Part shown: positions 52,255 through 61,198 of the stretch, in pieces | Layout of the letters: each line of letters opens with the position of its first letter | How positions within the stretch are numbered: the stretch's first letter is position 1 | Assembly: GCF_001612665.1 (NCBI RefSeq) | Contig: NZ_BDAX01000034.1 | Coordinates: forward strand, 1 to 64,000 | DNA length: 64,000 bases | DNA from: Nocardia alba NBRC 108234 | GTDB taxonomy: Bacteria > Actinomycetota > Actinomycetes > Mycobacteriales > Mycobacteriaceae | Direction: 5' to 3' | Made by a program: the position numbers and the translations under genes | Notes under the pieces: model-generated | Databases searched by the model: none | Told to the model about the DNA's origin: nothing | What the model saw: the letters and a program-made list of their open reading frames with translations, nothing else

Positions 52255-52581
52255 CTACCGCGCGAGAGAAGAACCGAACGGGGGCCGCGCGGCGGCCGAA
52301 CCTCGCCGCCAAGCCAGGCGGAATGCCAACGCCGAGGCCAGCACCGACATGACGACGACGGCCGCGATCACCCCGAAAACCACCCCACCGGACCACCCGA
52401 CGCCGTCGTACCGCGCGATCAACGCCGTCGCGAGAATCGGGCCCGCCGTGATGAACACGGGAATCAGCAAGAGCAACCCGAGAGTCACCAGACTCGACGG
52501 CGTCATCACTGTTTTCGCTGCGGAGAAATCATGTCGGGACATCATTGCGTGCGGCCCCGACGGCTGCGTGACTGTAGCCAT
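52255..52581 (-). CDS. Small membrane protein of unknown function
   Basis: A 108-residue protein with two predicted membrane helices, SSLVTLGLLLLIPVFITAGPILATALIA and GGVVFGVIAAVVVMSVLASALAFRLAW, and short charged ends. ATG 52581 is chosen because GGAGAGG stands just upstream; the frame extends to 52656 without such a site. It is the first gene of a two-gene unit with the soluble unknown. The pair resembles a membrane anchor and a cytosolic partner, which is speculative. Confidence 0.65.
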   Translation of the reverse strand: MATVTQPSGPHAMMSRHDFSAAKTVMTPSSLVTLGLLLLIPVFITAGPILATALIARYDGVGWSGGVVFGVIAAVVVMSVLASALAFRLAWRRGSAAARPPFGSSLAR

Positions 52582-53096
52582 TTCCGCCCTCTCCGTTACC
52601 TGAATGGAACCCAGCGAAACTATCGAGTCCCAAACGTACAGCCCCGATCCGGCCACCCGCGCACTTCGTCACGAAACAGTGATAACTGAAAAATGAACCG
52701 ATACCGAGACGTCGATATATACCCAGGTCAAGCTATTTTTCTTGGCTAGCCTCCAGTTTGCTGACCCCGTAGTTTGTTCAGATCGGATAACGATTTTTCG
52801 GGTGGATCGCACAGGGCAACACCCGTCCTGGATGAGCAGGATTGCCCACACCCTTCCAGCTAGGACACAGTTCGATAATCAGCCTGATCGGATTCTCGCC
52901 ACGCAATCGTCGAGCGGAGACGGCCGTTTCGAGTCGAGGCCATTATTCGGCTCGGCGCGACGCGCCGTCGGCTCGGTGTCATCGAATCGCGGTGGCGAGC
53001 CGGGGCCACATCGGACACAGGCGGGGATCGTCGACGGCACCGACCCGGTCACGCGAAAGATGGTGTCTCGCGCGGGCTGACAGCCGGAAAAAAAAT
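52582..53096. other. Intergenic region, AT-rich in part, no gene supported
   Basis: About 510 bases between the divergent small-membrane-protein gene and the HelR leader. The part 52680-52800 is clearly AT-richer (runs such as CTATTTTTCTTGG) and may hold promoters. Open frames here are short, without ribosome sites. Nothing else identified. Confidence 0.4.
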
Positions 53097-53118
53097 AGCC
53101 CCGGCATCGGCCGGGGCT
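53097..53118. terminator. Strong hairpin with T-tract on the minus strand
   Basis: AGCCCCGG at 53097-53104 pairs with 53111-53118 over a 6-base loop. On the minus strand the stem is followed by ATTTTTTTT, a classical intrinsic terminator; on the plus strand by CTTTCC. It probably insulates the helR leader from flanking transcription. Confidence 0.7.
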
Positions 53119-53144
53119 CTTTCCACTTTCAATATATAGCGTAA

Positions 53145-53169
53145 ACGGGGCCTTGCGGCAAGGCCCCGT
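53145..53169. promoter_or_regulatory. Rifamycin-associated element (RAE)
   Basis: ACGGGGCCTTG at 53145-53155 and its perfect complement at 53159-53169 flank a CGG centre. The core GGGGC(C)TTGCGGCAAGGCCCC is the inverted repeat known as the rifamycin-associated element, found upstream of rifamycin-inactivating and helR genes in actinomycetes. It lies 52 bases before the helR start, just downstream of an AT-rich ATATATAG stretch that may be the -10 box. A smaller CCGGT/ACCGG hairpin follows at 53187-53199. Confidence 0.85.
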
Positions 53170-53220
53170 GGTTGCTGCACAATCATCCGGTCGCACCGGA
53201 AAGAGCACAGTTAGGGGCCT

Positions 53221-55413
53221 ATGTCAGCGCAGGGGTACGAAGAGGAACGCCGATCCGAGCAACGCTATGTCGCCGGGTTGTACTCACGCCTCGATGCCGA
53301 GCGGGCACGGGTGAAGGGCCGCTACAGCGCGGCGCTGCGCGCCGAGGGCGACTCCCCCATGGAGCGCGACAACGAGGTGCGGGCGCTGGGCAAAGAGGTA
53401 CAGCGCCTCGACGTGGCCGACAACGGGCTGTGCTTCGGGCGGCTCGACGCCGAGTCGGGCGAGCGGTCCTATATCGGCCGGATCGGCTTGTTCGACGAGT
53501 CGAACGATCTGCGACAGCTGCTCCTGGACTGGCGGGCCCCCGCCGCGCGCGCGTTCTACGTCGCCACCGCAGCCAACCCGGAGGGCATGCGCCGGCGTCG
53601 CCAGTTCCAGACCCGCGGCCGTCGGGTCGTCGATTTCACCGATGAGGTGCTCGGCCGCCCGGACGGGAGCGAGAGCGGCACCGACGCGGCGCTGCTCGCC
53701 GCGGTCGACGCGCCGCGCGGGGACGGAATGGGTGACATCGTCGCGACGATCCAGGCCGAGCAGGACGAGATCATCCGCCTCGAGCACCCGGGCGTGACCG
53801 TGATCGAGGGCGGTCCCGGCACCGGGAAGACCGTGGTGGCGCTGCACCGCGTCGCGTACCTGCTCTACACCCAGCGCAGGCGGATGGAACGCCAGGGTGT
53901 GCTCGTGGTCGGGCCGAACCCCGCTTTCCTGAACCACATCGCCCACGTGCTGCCCTCGCTCGGCGAGACGAATGTCGTGTTCGCCACCACCGCCGATCTG
54001 ATGCCAGGTCTGCGCGCGAGGGCGCAGGACTGCCCGCAGGCCACCCGACACAAAGGGTCGCTGCGCATTCTCGACGTCCTCGCGGCGGCGATCGCCGACC
54101 GCCGACGCCTGCCCGAGGCGCCGCTGACGATCACGCTGACCGATGTGACGGTGCGCATCGATGCCGCGACCGCGGAGTGGGCCGGACAGGAAGCGCGAGA
54201 CAGCGGGCGCCCGCACAACGCGGCGCGCGCGGTGTTCGCCGAGATCGTCACCTATGTCCTCACCGAGCGCGCGATCGCCCGGATCGGTGAGGGCTGGCTG
54301 ACGCGCGAGGACACCGAGGCGTGGGAACAACTGCGCGCCGACCTGGTTCGCGAGCTCGCCGACAGCGCCGAGTTCACCGCGGCGCTGGATTACTGCTGGC
54401 CGATCCTGGAGCCGGAAACCGTGCTGTCGCAGCTGTATTCGTCGCATGATCGGTTGCGCGCGGCGGGCGCGGATCCTTCGCTGTGGCGGGCCGCCGGTAG
54501 TGCGTGGACGGTCTCGGATGTGCCGCTGCTCGACGAACTCGTCGAACTGCTCGGCCGTGACAACACCGTCGACGATTCCGCCGAGCGTGCGCGCAAGGCC
54601 GAGACCGAGTACGCGGCCGGCGTGCTGGACACCCTGATCAGCCGCGAAGACCTGATGGACGACGAGGACCATCTGCTGGCCCAGGACATGCTCTACGGCG
54701 AGGACCTGGCGCAACGTTTCCTCGAGCGCGACACCCGCGAACTCGCCGAACGCGCCGCGGCCGACCGCGAGTGGGCCTACGGGCATGTGGTGGTCGACGA
54801 GGCCCAGGAGTTGTCGGAGATGGACTGGCGGGTGCTGATGCGGCGCTGCCCGAGCCGCTCCTTCACGATCGTCGGCGATCTCGCGCAGCGCCGGTCGGCG
54901 GCCGGTGCGAGCTCCTGGGCCACGATGCTGGAGCCCTATGTTCCCGGTCGTTGGATCTATCGCTCGCTGACCGTGAACTATCGCACCCCCGCGGAGATCA
55001 TGGCGGTGGCCGCCGATGTGCTCGCCGAGTTCGCGCCCGAGGTTCGACCGCCGGATTCGGTCCGGTCCTGCGGCCTCGCCCCGTGGTCACGTCGGCTCGC
55101 CGCCGGCGAATTGCCTTCCGCGATCGAGGAATTCGTTCGGGACGAGGCGGGTCGCGAGGGGACCAGCATCGTGATCGGCCCACCGGGCGTCCCCGGCACG
55201 GTGCCCGCCTCGGAAACGAAAGGCCTCGAGTTCGACGCGGTACTGCTCGTGGATCCGCAGCGAATCCTCGCCGACGGGCCACGCGGCGCCGCCGACCTCT
55301 ACGTCGCGCTGACCCGCGCCACCCAGCGTCTCGGCGTCGTGCACCAGAGCCCGTTGCCCGATGCACTGCGCGGACTCACCGAGGTCGGACCGGCACGACA
55401 GCTGCAAGGGTAG
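53221..55413 (+). CDS. helR: HelR, HelD-like RNA polymerase protection factor
   Basis: A 730-residue UvrD/HelD-like superfamily 1 protein. It has the N-terminal coiled-coil arm that inserts into RNA polymerase (residues 1-70, EEERRSEQRYVAGLYSRLDAER), Walker A IEGGPGTGKT at about 196, VVVDEAQELSEMDW as Walker B, GDLAQRRS and the late VALTRATQRL. HelD/HelR proteins use ATP to clear stalled RNA polymerase. HelR specifically displaces rifamycin-bound enzyme and gives resistance. The perfect RAE in its leader makes rifamycin-inducible helR the best call rather than generic HelD. Monocistronic. Confidence 0.9.
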   Translation: MSAQGYEEERRSEQRYVAGLYSRLDAERARVKGRYSAALRAEGDSPMERDNEVRALGKEVQRLDVADNGLCFGRLDAESGERSYIGRIGLFDESNDLRQLLLDWRAPAARAFYVATAANPEGMRRRRQFQTRGRRVVDFTDEVLGRPDGSESGTDAALLAAVDAPRGDGMGDIVATIQAEQDEIIRLEHPGVTVIEGGPGTGKTVVALHRVAYLLYTQRRRMERQGVLVVGPNPAFLNHIAHVLPSLGETNVVFATTADLMPGLRARAQDCPQATRHKGSLRILDVLAAAIADRRRLPEAPLTITLTDVTVRIDAATAEWAGQEARDSGRPHNAARAVFAEIVTYVLTERAIARIGEGWLTREDTEAWEQLRADLVRELADSAEFTAALDYCWPILEPETVLSQLYSSHDRLRAAGADPSLWRAAGSAWTVSDVPLLDELVELLGRDNTVDDSAERARKAETEYAAGVLDTLISREDLMDDEDHLLAQDMLYGEDLAQRFLERDTRELAERAAADREWAYGHVVVDEAQELSEMDWRVLMRRCPSRSFTIVGDLAQRRSAAGASSWATMLEPYVPGRWIYRSLTVNYRTPAEIMAVAADVLAEFAPEVRPPDSVRSCGLAPWSRRLAAGELPSAIEEFVRDEAGREGTSIVIGPPGVPGTVPASETKGLEFDAVLLVDPQRILADGPRGAADLYVALTRATQRLGVVHQSPLPDALRGLTEVGPARQLQG

Positions 55414-55432
55414 CGATTCACCGACGCCGGAC

Positions 55433-56716
55433 TCAGAAGTAGCGGATCCAGACATAGATCCAGGCGATGACGCTACTGAGCATCGTGACCAACATGCCGT
55501 ACTTGGTGAACTGCCAGAAGGTGATCCGCTGCCCCGCGCGGGCGGCGATCCCGAGGGCGACCACATTGGCGCTGGCCGCCACCGCCGTGCCGTTTCCGCC
55601 GAAGTCGGCGCCCAGCGCGAACGCCCACCACAGGGCTTGCCCGGTACCCGGATCCGGTGCGCCGGCGACGATGTCCTCGACCACCGGCGCCATGGTCGCG
55701 GTGTAGGGAATGTTGTCGACGAACGCGCCGAGGATCGCCGATCCGAACACCAGCGCGGTCGCGGCGAGGAAGTAGTCGTCGCCGACCCAGCCGATCGCGG
55801 CGTCACCGATCGCGGCGATCACCCCGGTGTGCACCAAGCCCGCGACCATCACGAACAGGCCCATGAAGAACACCAGCGTCGGCCATTCCACCTCGTGCAG
55901 GACCTCGCCGATGTCGAGACCGGAGACCAGCACCATGATGCCGGCGCCGACCAGCGCGATCACCGATGGCGCGACATGCAGCACGCTGTGCAGGCAGAAG
56001 CCGACGACCACACCGGTCAGCACGATCATCGAGCGCACCAGCAGTCGCGGATCGCGGATCGCGCGCCGTTCCTGCAGCGCCATCACCGCGTCGACCGAGG
56101 TGGGATCGGTACGCAACGCCGAGCGGAACAACACCCGGGTCAGCGCGACGAACAGCACGAAGGTGATCACCACGATCGGCGCCATGTGCACGAGGAAGTC
56201 GTTGAACGTCAGCCCGGCCCGGCTGGCGATGATGATGTTGGGCGGGTCGCCGATCAGCGTCGCCGCTCCGCCGATATTGGACGCGAGGACCTCGGCGATC
56301 AGGAACGGTTGCGCGGCGATGCCGAGCCGACGGCACACCACCAGCGTCACCGGGGCGACCAGCATGATGATGGTGACATTGTCGAGAAACGGCGACGCGA
56401 CCGCGGTGATCAGCATCAGCATCACCATCAGGCGGTACGGATTGCCGCGCGAGCGCTTGGCCGACCAGATCGCCAGATAGTCGAACAGGCCGGTCTGCTT
56501 GATGACACCGACGATGATCATCATCCCCAGCAGCAGGAAGATGACGTTCCAGTCGATGCCCTCATGCGCCGAGTAGAAGACTTCGTCACCGGGGATCAGG
56601 CCGAGCACGGCCATCGCACCCGCGGCGATCAGGACGGTTTTGACCTTGTCGGCTTTCTCCGTGGCGATGAAGAAGAAGGCGACCACGAAGATGAGGACGG
56701 CGAGCGCGGCGGCCAT
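55433..56716 (-). CDS. ArsB/NhaD-type ion transporter (IT superfamily)
   Basis: A 427-residue membrane protein with about 11-12 helices. Conserved inverted-repeat loops are FLDNVTIIMLVAPVTLV with GGAATLIGDPPNIIIAS, and VDNIPYTATMAPVV with GADFGGNGTAVAASANVV. This is the fold of ArsB, NhaD and the mycobacterial Rv2684/Rv2685 proteins. The transported ion, arsenite, sodium/proton or a carboxylate, is not defined by sequence; no ars genes are near. It ends a three-gene operon after a KhtT-like and a CBS protein, which could gate it in response to a nucleotide or ions. Confidence 0.87.
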   Translation of the reverse strand: MAAALAVLIFVVAFFFIATEKADKVKTVLIAAGAMAVLGLIPGDEVFYSAHEGIDWNVIFLLLGMMIIVGVIKQTGLFDYLAIWSAKRSRGNPYRLMVMLMLITAVASPFLDNVTIIMLVAPVTLVVCRRLGIAAQPFLIAEVLASNIGGAATLIGDPPNIIIASRAGLTFNDFLVHMAPIVVITFVLFVALTRVLFRSALRTDPTSVDAVMALQERRAIRDPRLLVRSMIVLTGVVVGFCLHSVLHVAPSVIALVGAGIMVLVSGLDIGEVLHEVEWPTLVFFMGLFVMVAGLVHTGVIAAIGDAAIGWVGDDYFLAATALVFGSAILGAFVDNIPYTATMAPVVEDIVAGAPDPGTGQALWWAFALGADFGGNGTAVAASANVVALGIAARAGQRITFWQFTKYGMLVTMLSSVIAWIYVWIRYF

Positions 56717-56729
56717 GCGCGACGGCCGT

Positions 56730-57221
56730 TCAGTCGCCGGGGCCGACGACAGCCAGGCTCGTCAGCAACCGTTCCAGGGTGATCGCGCCGCGCAGGGTGC
56801 GCGAGCGGTCGACCACGGCGATGAGCGGACTGTGCTTGCGGGCCATCAGGATCGCGATCTCGAGCAGGGTCGCGTCGGGGGTGACGGTGGCCGGTTTGCT
56901 CGCGCCGTCGGGTAGACAGTCACCGACGGTGAGGCTGCCCGGTTCCTGCCAGAACAGGTCGGCGTGCACCTCGTCGATCGTGCGAACCAGGCTCGGATCG
57001 TCGTGATAGGAGGCGGGAATCGCCAGCCGCAACACTTGGGTGCCCGGCAGCACCGCGACCGGCCGGTCCAGCTCGTCGACGACGATCAGACCGGGCAGTC
57101 GGTTCACGACCATCAGTCGCACCGCGCGGGCGACAGGATCGTCGGTCCGAACGGTCGGCAGGTTCATCGCGATATCGCGTGCGCGCATGGCGTGGCTCCG
57201 GGGGGATTCGACTGTGCTCAC
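56730..57221 (-). CDS. Tandem CBS-domain protein
   Basis: A 163-residue protein made of two CBS motifs: IAMNLPTVRTDDPVARAVRLMVVNRLPGLIVVDELDRPVAVLPG, and KPATVTPDATLLEIAILMARKHSPLIAVVDRSRTLRGAITLERLL. CBS pairs bind adenine nucleotides and control partner proteins. The GTG at 57221 overlaps the stop of the KhtT-like gene by 4 bases, and it ends 13 bases before the transporter gene, so a regulatory role on that transporter is likely. ATG 57188 is an alternative start. Confidence 0.85.
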   Translation of the reverse strand: MSTVESPRSHAMRARDIAMNLPTVRTDDPVARAVRLMVVNRLPGLIVVDELDRPVAVLPGTQVLRLAIPASYHDDPSLVRTIDEVHADLFWQEPGSLTVGDCLPDGASKPATVTPDATLLEIAILMARKHSPLIAVVDRSRTLRGAITLERLLTSLAVVGPGD

Positions 57222-57493
57222 GGGTGTGCCTTCCCGTCGGTCAGGAGGTCGAGGCGGTGTTCGAGGCGAGCGAGCCGGTCGCCGAACGTCCGCGAACGCA
57301 TCAGCTCGGCGACCTGGTCGGCTTCATCGGGCTCCAGCTCGATATCGATCGTGGGTTCATCGCTGTCCCCGACGTAGGCGAGCAGGCGACGCGCGCCCGA
57401 CGATTGCGTCAGCAGGGCGAAGCGGGTGCCGTGGCGCGGCAGGAAGCTGTGCAGCACACCGGCTCCCGGGATCGTCGTCCGGTCGATATCCAT
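57218..57493 (-). CDS. Stand-alone KhtT-N-like regulatory domain protein
   Basis: A 91-residue protein equal to the N-terminal domain of the KhtT-like proteins at 60657 and 61199: TTIPGAGVLHSFLPRHGTRFALLTQSSGARRLLAYVGDSDEPTIDIELEPDEADQVAEL parallels VTSLPGIGVRKEF... and its IPLS/EA-type end. It lacks the C-terminal TrkA-C (RCK) domain. In the antiporter system such domains sit on the channel part; here it heads an operon with a CBS protein and an ArsB/NhaD-like transporter. ATG 57493 has AAGGA upstream. Confidence 0.75.
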   Translation of the reverse strand: MDIDRTTIPGAGVLHSFLPRHGTRFALLTQSSGARRLLAYVGDSDEPTIDIELEPDEADQVAELMRSRTFGDRLARLEHRLDLLTDGKAHP

Positions 57494-57669
57494 GGCCGGC
57501 GGTCCTTCCTCGGCTCGTCGAAAGCATCTGATCCGAGTCTGGTTCGCGCGGGTCGCGGGCACTATCGGCGCTGACACCCATCTCGCGCACCGGTCCGGCC
57601 GGGGATCGGGCGGCGGGATGGGTGCCGGGCACCATGGACAGAACGCGAGGCCGCCAGCATGCTGGTGTC

Positions 57670-58686
57670 ATGAACCGTCTCGCAGCGCTGCGAGCAGGAC
57701 GCTCGCGGCGAATCCGAACGCCGGTGACGGCGTTGTTCTGGCGGATCTGCCTGCTCAACGGCGTGATCTTCACCCTCGGCACGCTGATCCTGGCCTTCTC
57801 CCCCGCCACAGTGTCGGCCCGGCTGCGCCTGACCGAGGTGCCGGTGCTGGTGATCGGTCTCGCGGTGATCCTCACCGCGAACGCGGTGGCACTGCGCACC
57901 TCACTGGCACCGCTCGACGAGCTGGTCGCCTCCATGCGCCGCGTCGATCCGCCCCGGCGCGCGGTCCGCCTCGAGCGCGGCGCGAGCGGCGACTTCCATC
58001 AGCTGATCGAGACCTTCAACGCGATGCTCGACCGGCTCGAGGCCGAACGCTCGGTCGCCGGTGGGACCGCGCTGGCCGCCCAGGAAGGTGAACGGCGGCG
58101 CATCGCCCGCGAACTGCACGACGAGATCGGCCAGAGCCTGACCGTGGCGCTACTACGACTCAAACGCGTCGTCGACCGGGCACCCGCCGAACTACGCGAG
58201 GAGGTCGAAGCGGCGCAGGAGACGGTGCGCGGTTGTCTGGACGAGGTCCGCGGGATCGCCTCGCGACTACGCCCCGATGTGCTCGAAGAACTCGGCCTGC
58301 ACAGCGCGATCACAGCGCTGTGTCACGAATTCGGCCGCACGGCGGGCATTTCCGTGCGTCGCGAGGTCGACCCGGCGATCAGCCGCCTCGACCCCGATAT
58401 CGAACTCGTCTGCTATCGGATCGCGCAGGAGAGCTTGACGAACGTGTTGCGGCACGCCGGCGCCGACGAGGTGACCCTGCTGATCGCGGCACGCGAGGAC
58501 ACCGTGATCCTGGAGGTCACCGACAACGGTCGCGGCGGCGCGGTCGAAGACGGCGCGGGCATCCGCGGCATGCGCGAACGGGCCATGCTGATCGAGGCGA
58601 CCCTGACCATCACCTCCCCGACCGCGGGCGGTACCTCGGTCGTGCTGGTCGTTCCGGTCCGGGTCCGCGACGAGGTGCCGGCATGA
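57670..58686 (+). CDS. NarL-type sensor histidine kinase
   Basis: A 338-residue membrane kinase. Two hydrophobic segments (TALFWRICLLNGVIFTLGTLIL and VPVLVIGLAVILTANAVAL) flank a very short outer loop, then HAMP-like DELVASMRRVDPP and FHQLIETFNAMLDRLEAE. The HisKA_3 motif ERRRIARELHDEIGQSL holds the phosphorylated His150. The ATPase domain has ESLTNVLRHAG, VTDNGRGG and GIRGMRERA. The small extracellular part suggests sensing in the membrane or cytosol. ATG 57670 is preferred over an upstream start at 57622. Its response regulator lies 43 bases downstream. Confidence 0.88.
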   Translation: MNRLAALRAGRSRRIRTPVTALFWRICLLNGVIFTLGTLILAFSPATVSARLRLTEVPVLVIGLAVILTANAVALRTSLAPLDELVASMRRVDPPRRAVRLERGASGDFHQLIETFNAMLDRLEAERSVAGGTALAAQEGERRRIARELHDEIGQSLTVALLRLKRVVDRAPAELREEVEAAQETVRGCLDEVRGIASRLRPDVLEELGLHSAITALCHEFGRTAGISVRREVDPAISRLDPDIELVCYRIAQESLTNVLRHAGADEVTLLIAAREDTVILEVTDNGRGGAVEDGAGIRGMRERAMLIEATLTITSPTAGGTSVVLVVPVRVRDEVPA

Positions 58687-58729
58687 CCGTCGCCGCCCGG
58701 GCGCCCGAGCCCACCGAAGGGAAACACCG

Positions 58730-59383
58730 ATGAGCGCCCCGACCCGAATTCTGCTGGCCGACGATCACGCGCTGGTGCGCAGCGGCTTGCGGATGATCCT
58801 GGACAACGAACCGGACCTGCTCGTGGTCGCCGAGGCCGCCAACGGGTTCGACGCGGTGAGCGCCCTCGCCGACGACAACATCGACCTGGTGATCCTCGAT
58901 ATCGCCATGCCCCGGATGACCGGCATCCAGGCCGCCCGCGAGATCACCAGGAACAACCATCCGGTCCGCATTCTCATGCTCTCGATGTACGACAACGAGC
59001 AATACTTCTTCGAATCGCTCAAGGCGGGCGCCTCCGGCTACGTGCTCAAATCGGTGGCCGACCGCGATCTCATCGAGGCGTGCCGGGCCACGATGCGCGG
59101 GGAGTCCTTCCTCTATCCGGGCGCGGTGACCGCGCTGGTGCGCGACTATCTGCAGCTGGCGCGACAGGGCTCCACCCTGCCCGAAACGATTCTCACCCCG
59201 CGCGAGGAGGAAGTGCTCAAGCTGATCGCCGAGGGGAACTCCGCGCGCGAGATCGCCGCCGAGTTGGTGATCAGCGCGAAGACCGTCGACCGGCATCGCG
59301 CCAACATCCTGCAGAAACTCGGCCTGCGCGACCGGCTCGACCTGACCAGATACGCCATCCGTGCGGGACTGATCGAGCCGTGA
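58730..59383 (+). CDS. NarL/LuxR-family response regulator
   Basis: A 217-residue response regulator. The receiver has Asp10/Asp11 (LLADDH), phosphorylated Asp57 (VILDIAMPRMTG), the conserved Ser/Thr (MLSMYD) and Lys (GYVLKS). The LuxR helix-turn-helix is LTPREEEVLKLIAEGNSAREIAAELVISAKTVDRHRANILQKLGL. Cognate partner of the upstream kinase. Target genes are not indicated; the flanking ion-transport operons are candidates. Confidence 0.92.
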   Translation: MSAPTRILLADDHALVRSGLRMILDNEPDLLVVAEAANGFDAVSALADDNIDLVILDIAMPRMTGIQAAREITRNNHPVRILMLSMYDNEQYFFESLKAGASGYVLKSVADRDLIEACRATMRGESFLYPGAVTALVRDYLQLARQGSTLPETILTPREEEVLKLIAEGNSAREIAAELVISAKTVDRHRANILQKLGLRDRLDLTRYAIRAGLIEP

Positions 59384-59393
59384 GAACGTCGAA

Positions 59394-59427
59394 GGGCCCC
59401 CGCGCCGAACGAATCACGCGGGGGCCC
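59394..59427. terminator. Bidirectional hairpin between response regulator and antiporter
   Basis: GGGCCCCCGCG at 59394-59404 pairs with 59417-59427 across 12 bases. The second arm plus CTCGGTCG is repeated directly at 59434-59451, giving a fallback stem. It lies between convergent genes. Confidence 0.65.
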
Positions 59428-59452
59428 TCGGTCGCGCGGGGGCCCTCGGTCG

Positions 59453-60652
59453 TCATTCCGCGTGCGGGTCGACCTGCACACGCTGCTTGCGACCGACCAC
59501 CAACCGCATCACCGGTTCCACGACGCGGGCGCCGATCGGACCGATGATGGCCATCAACAGCACATACGTCGTGGCCAGCGCGGCGAATTCGTCGGGCACC
59601 GCGCCCGCGGCCACCGCGAGGCCCGCGATGACGATCGAGAACTCACCACGCGCGACCAGCGCGGTGCCTGCCCGCGCCCGGCCCAGTTGCGAGGCCCCCG
59701 CCTGTTTGGCCGCCCACCACCCGGTGGCGATCTTGGTGGCCGTGGTGACCACCGCCAGCAGCACCGCCCAGCCGAGCACCGGCGGAATACTGGCCGGATC
59801 GGTGCTCAACCCGAACAGCACGAAGAACATCGCCGCGAACAGATCGCGCAGCGGTTCGAGGATCTTGGTGGCATCGTGGGCCGTCGAGTCCGAGATCGCG
59901 ATGCCGAGCAGGAACGCGCCGACCGCCGCCGACACCTGCACCGCCGAGGCGATACCGGCCACCAGCAGCGCCGAACCGAGCAGCTTGAGCAGGAAGATCT
60001 CGCGATCCTCGCTCGCTACGATCGCCGAAACGTATCTGCCGTATTTCAGCGCGACGATGAGTACCACGGTCACCGCGACCAGCGCGATGCCCACGGTCGT
60101 CATCCCCGCCACGAATCCGACACCGGCCAGTACCGCGGTGAGCACCGGCAGATACACCGCCATCGCCAGATCCTCGAACACCAGGATCGACAGCACTGTC
60201 GGCGTCTCCCGGTTCCCGAGGCGGCCCAGGTCGTTGAGCACCTTCGCGACGATCCCGGACGAGGAGATGTAGGTGACACCCGCCATCGCGATCGCGCCCG
60301 TCGGCCCGAGGCCGAGCATCAGCGCCACGATCACACCGGGAGTCGCGTTGAGTACCAGGTCGAGCAGACCGGCCGGCCACGATTTGCGCATGCCGGTGAC
60401 CAATTCACCGGCGGTGTATTCCAAACCGAGCAGCAACAGCAGCAGCACGACGCCGATCTCGCTGGCGATGTGGATGAAGTCCTCCACCTCGTGCAGCTCG
60501 ATCAGACCGCCGGTGCCGAAGACCAACCCCCCGAGCAGGTAGAGCGGAATGGGTGAGAGGCCGATGCGGGCGGCGATCCGCCCGAGCACCCCCAGCCCGA
60601 AGAAAACTGCCCCCAACTGGATCAATGCCAGTGCGGTTCCACTGATCTCCAC
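59453..60652 (-). CDS. CPA2-family cation/proton antiporter (KhtU/KefB-like)
   Basis: A 399-residue monovalent-cation/proton antiporter membrane domain, with about 12 helices. Family features are VFGTGGLIELHEVEDFIHIASEIGVVLLLLLLGLEYTAGEL, an unwound segment GVTYISSSGIVAKVL and VFEDLAMAVYLPVL in the place of the ion-binding core. It lacks the C-terminal RCK domain of KefB/KefC; the separate upstream KhtT-like proteins probably fill that role, as in the Bacillus KhtTU K+/H+ antiporter. It starts 4 bases after the nearer KhtT-like gene. Confidence 0.9.
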   Translation of the reverse strand: MEISGTALALIQLGAVFFGLGVLGRIAARIGLSPIPLYLLGGLVFGTGGLIELHEVEDFIHIASEIGVVLLLLLLGLEYTAGELVTGMRKSWPAGLLDLVLNATPGVIVALMLGLGPTGAIAMAGVTYISSSGIVAKVLNDLGRLGNRETPTVLSILVFEDLAMAVYLPVLTAVLAGVGFVAGMTTVGIALVAVTVVLIVALKYGRYVSAIVASEDREIFLLKLLGSALLVAGIASAVQVSAAVGAFLLGIAISDSTAHDATKILEPLRDLFAAMFFVLFGLSTDPASIPPVLGWAVLLAVVTTATKIATGWWAAKQAGASQLGRARAGTALVARGEFSIVIAGLAVAAGAVPDEFAALATTYVLLMAIIGPIGARVVEPVMRLVVGRKQRVQVDPHAE

Positions 60653-60656
60653 CGGC

Positions 60657-61139
60657 TCAGCCGTCGGTGAGAATCGTAGCGGCGGCGTCGAGTCCGACGT
60701 TCGTGCCGACCACGACGACCATGTCGCCGTCGGCGAAGACGAACTCCGGTCCGGGCGAGGCCAGCACCTGGCCCGCGCGCAGGACCGCCACGATCGAAGC
60801 GCGGGTTCTGGTCCGCAACTCGGTGTCGCCCAGCCGCCGTGCGGCGTAGGGCGAGTTCGGCGGTATCAGCATCGACCGGGTACTCACCCCGTCGAGTTCG
60901 CGATGTTCCTCACGCAGTTGCGCGACCAACTGTGGTGCGCCGAGCAGACTCGCCAGCGTGCGCGCTTCGACAGCGGACAGGGGAATCTGGACGGTGGAAT
61001 CCGGGTCGCCGACCTTCGTGAAGATCAGGTCGGTACCACCGTCGCGGTGGTCGACGATGCCGATCCGGCGGTCCACCTTCGACAGTGAAAACTCTTTGCG
61101 GACACCGATTCCCGGCAGGGACGTGACTTCTACATTCAT
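60657..61139 (-). CDS. KhtT-like antiporter regulatory subunit (copy 1)
   Basis: A 160-residue two-domain protein. The N-terminal module is VTSLPGIGVRKEFSLSKVDRRIGIVDHRDG..., and a C-terminal TrkA-C (RCK_C) domain follows (LRTRTRASIVAVLRAGQVLASPGPEFVFADGDMVVVVGTNVGLDAA). KhtT-type subunits gate K+/H+ antiporters in response to pH, c-di-AMP or reactive aldehydes. It stands directly before the antiporter and directly after a paralogue. ATG 61139. Confidence 0.88.
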   Translation of the reverse strand: MNVEVTSLPGIGVRKEFSLSKVDRRIGIVDHRDGGTDLIFTKVGDPDSTVQIPLSAVEARTLASLLGAPQLVAQLREEHRELDGVSTRSMLIPPNSPYAARRLGDTELRTRTRASIVAVLRAGQVLASPGPEFVFADGDMVVVVGTNVGLDAAATILTDG

Positions 61140-61198
61140 GGGATCACCTAACCTCAGCTAGGGATACCTTACCTGCCCTTTACTATCCGCATGGATTG

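Noticed and set aside
51538..52689. 383-codon plus-strand open frame over the two small unknown genes
   Set aside because: The minus-strand genes have good ribosome sites, sensible spacing and membrane helices; the plus-strand translation is Arg/Gly-rich without features.
61140..61198. AGGTTAGG/CCTAACC-like bases between the KhtT-like genes resembling an IdeR/DtxR iron box
   Set aside because: Only one half-site fits; the second half does not match the 19-bp palindrome, and it lies between two genes of a probable operon. A position-weight-matrix score would be needed to revive it.
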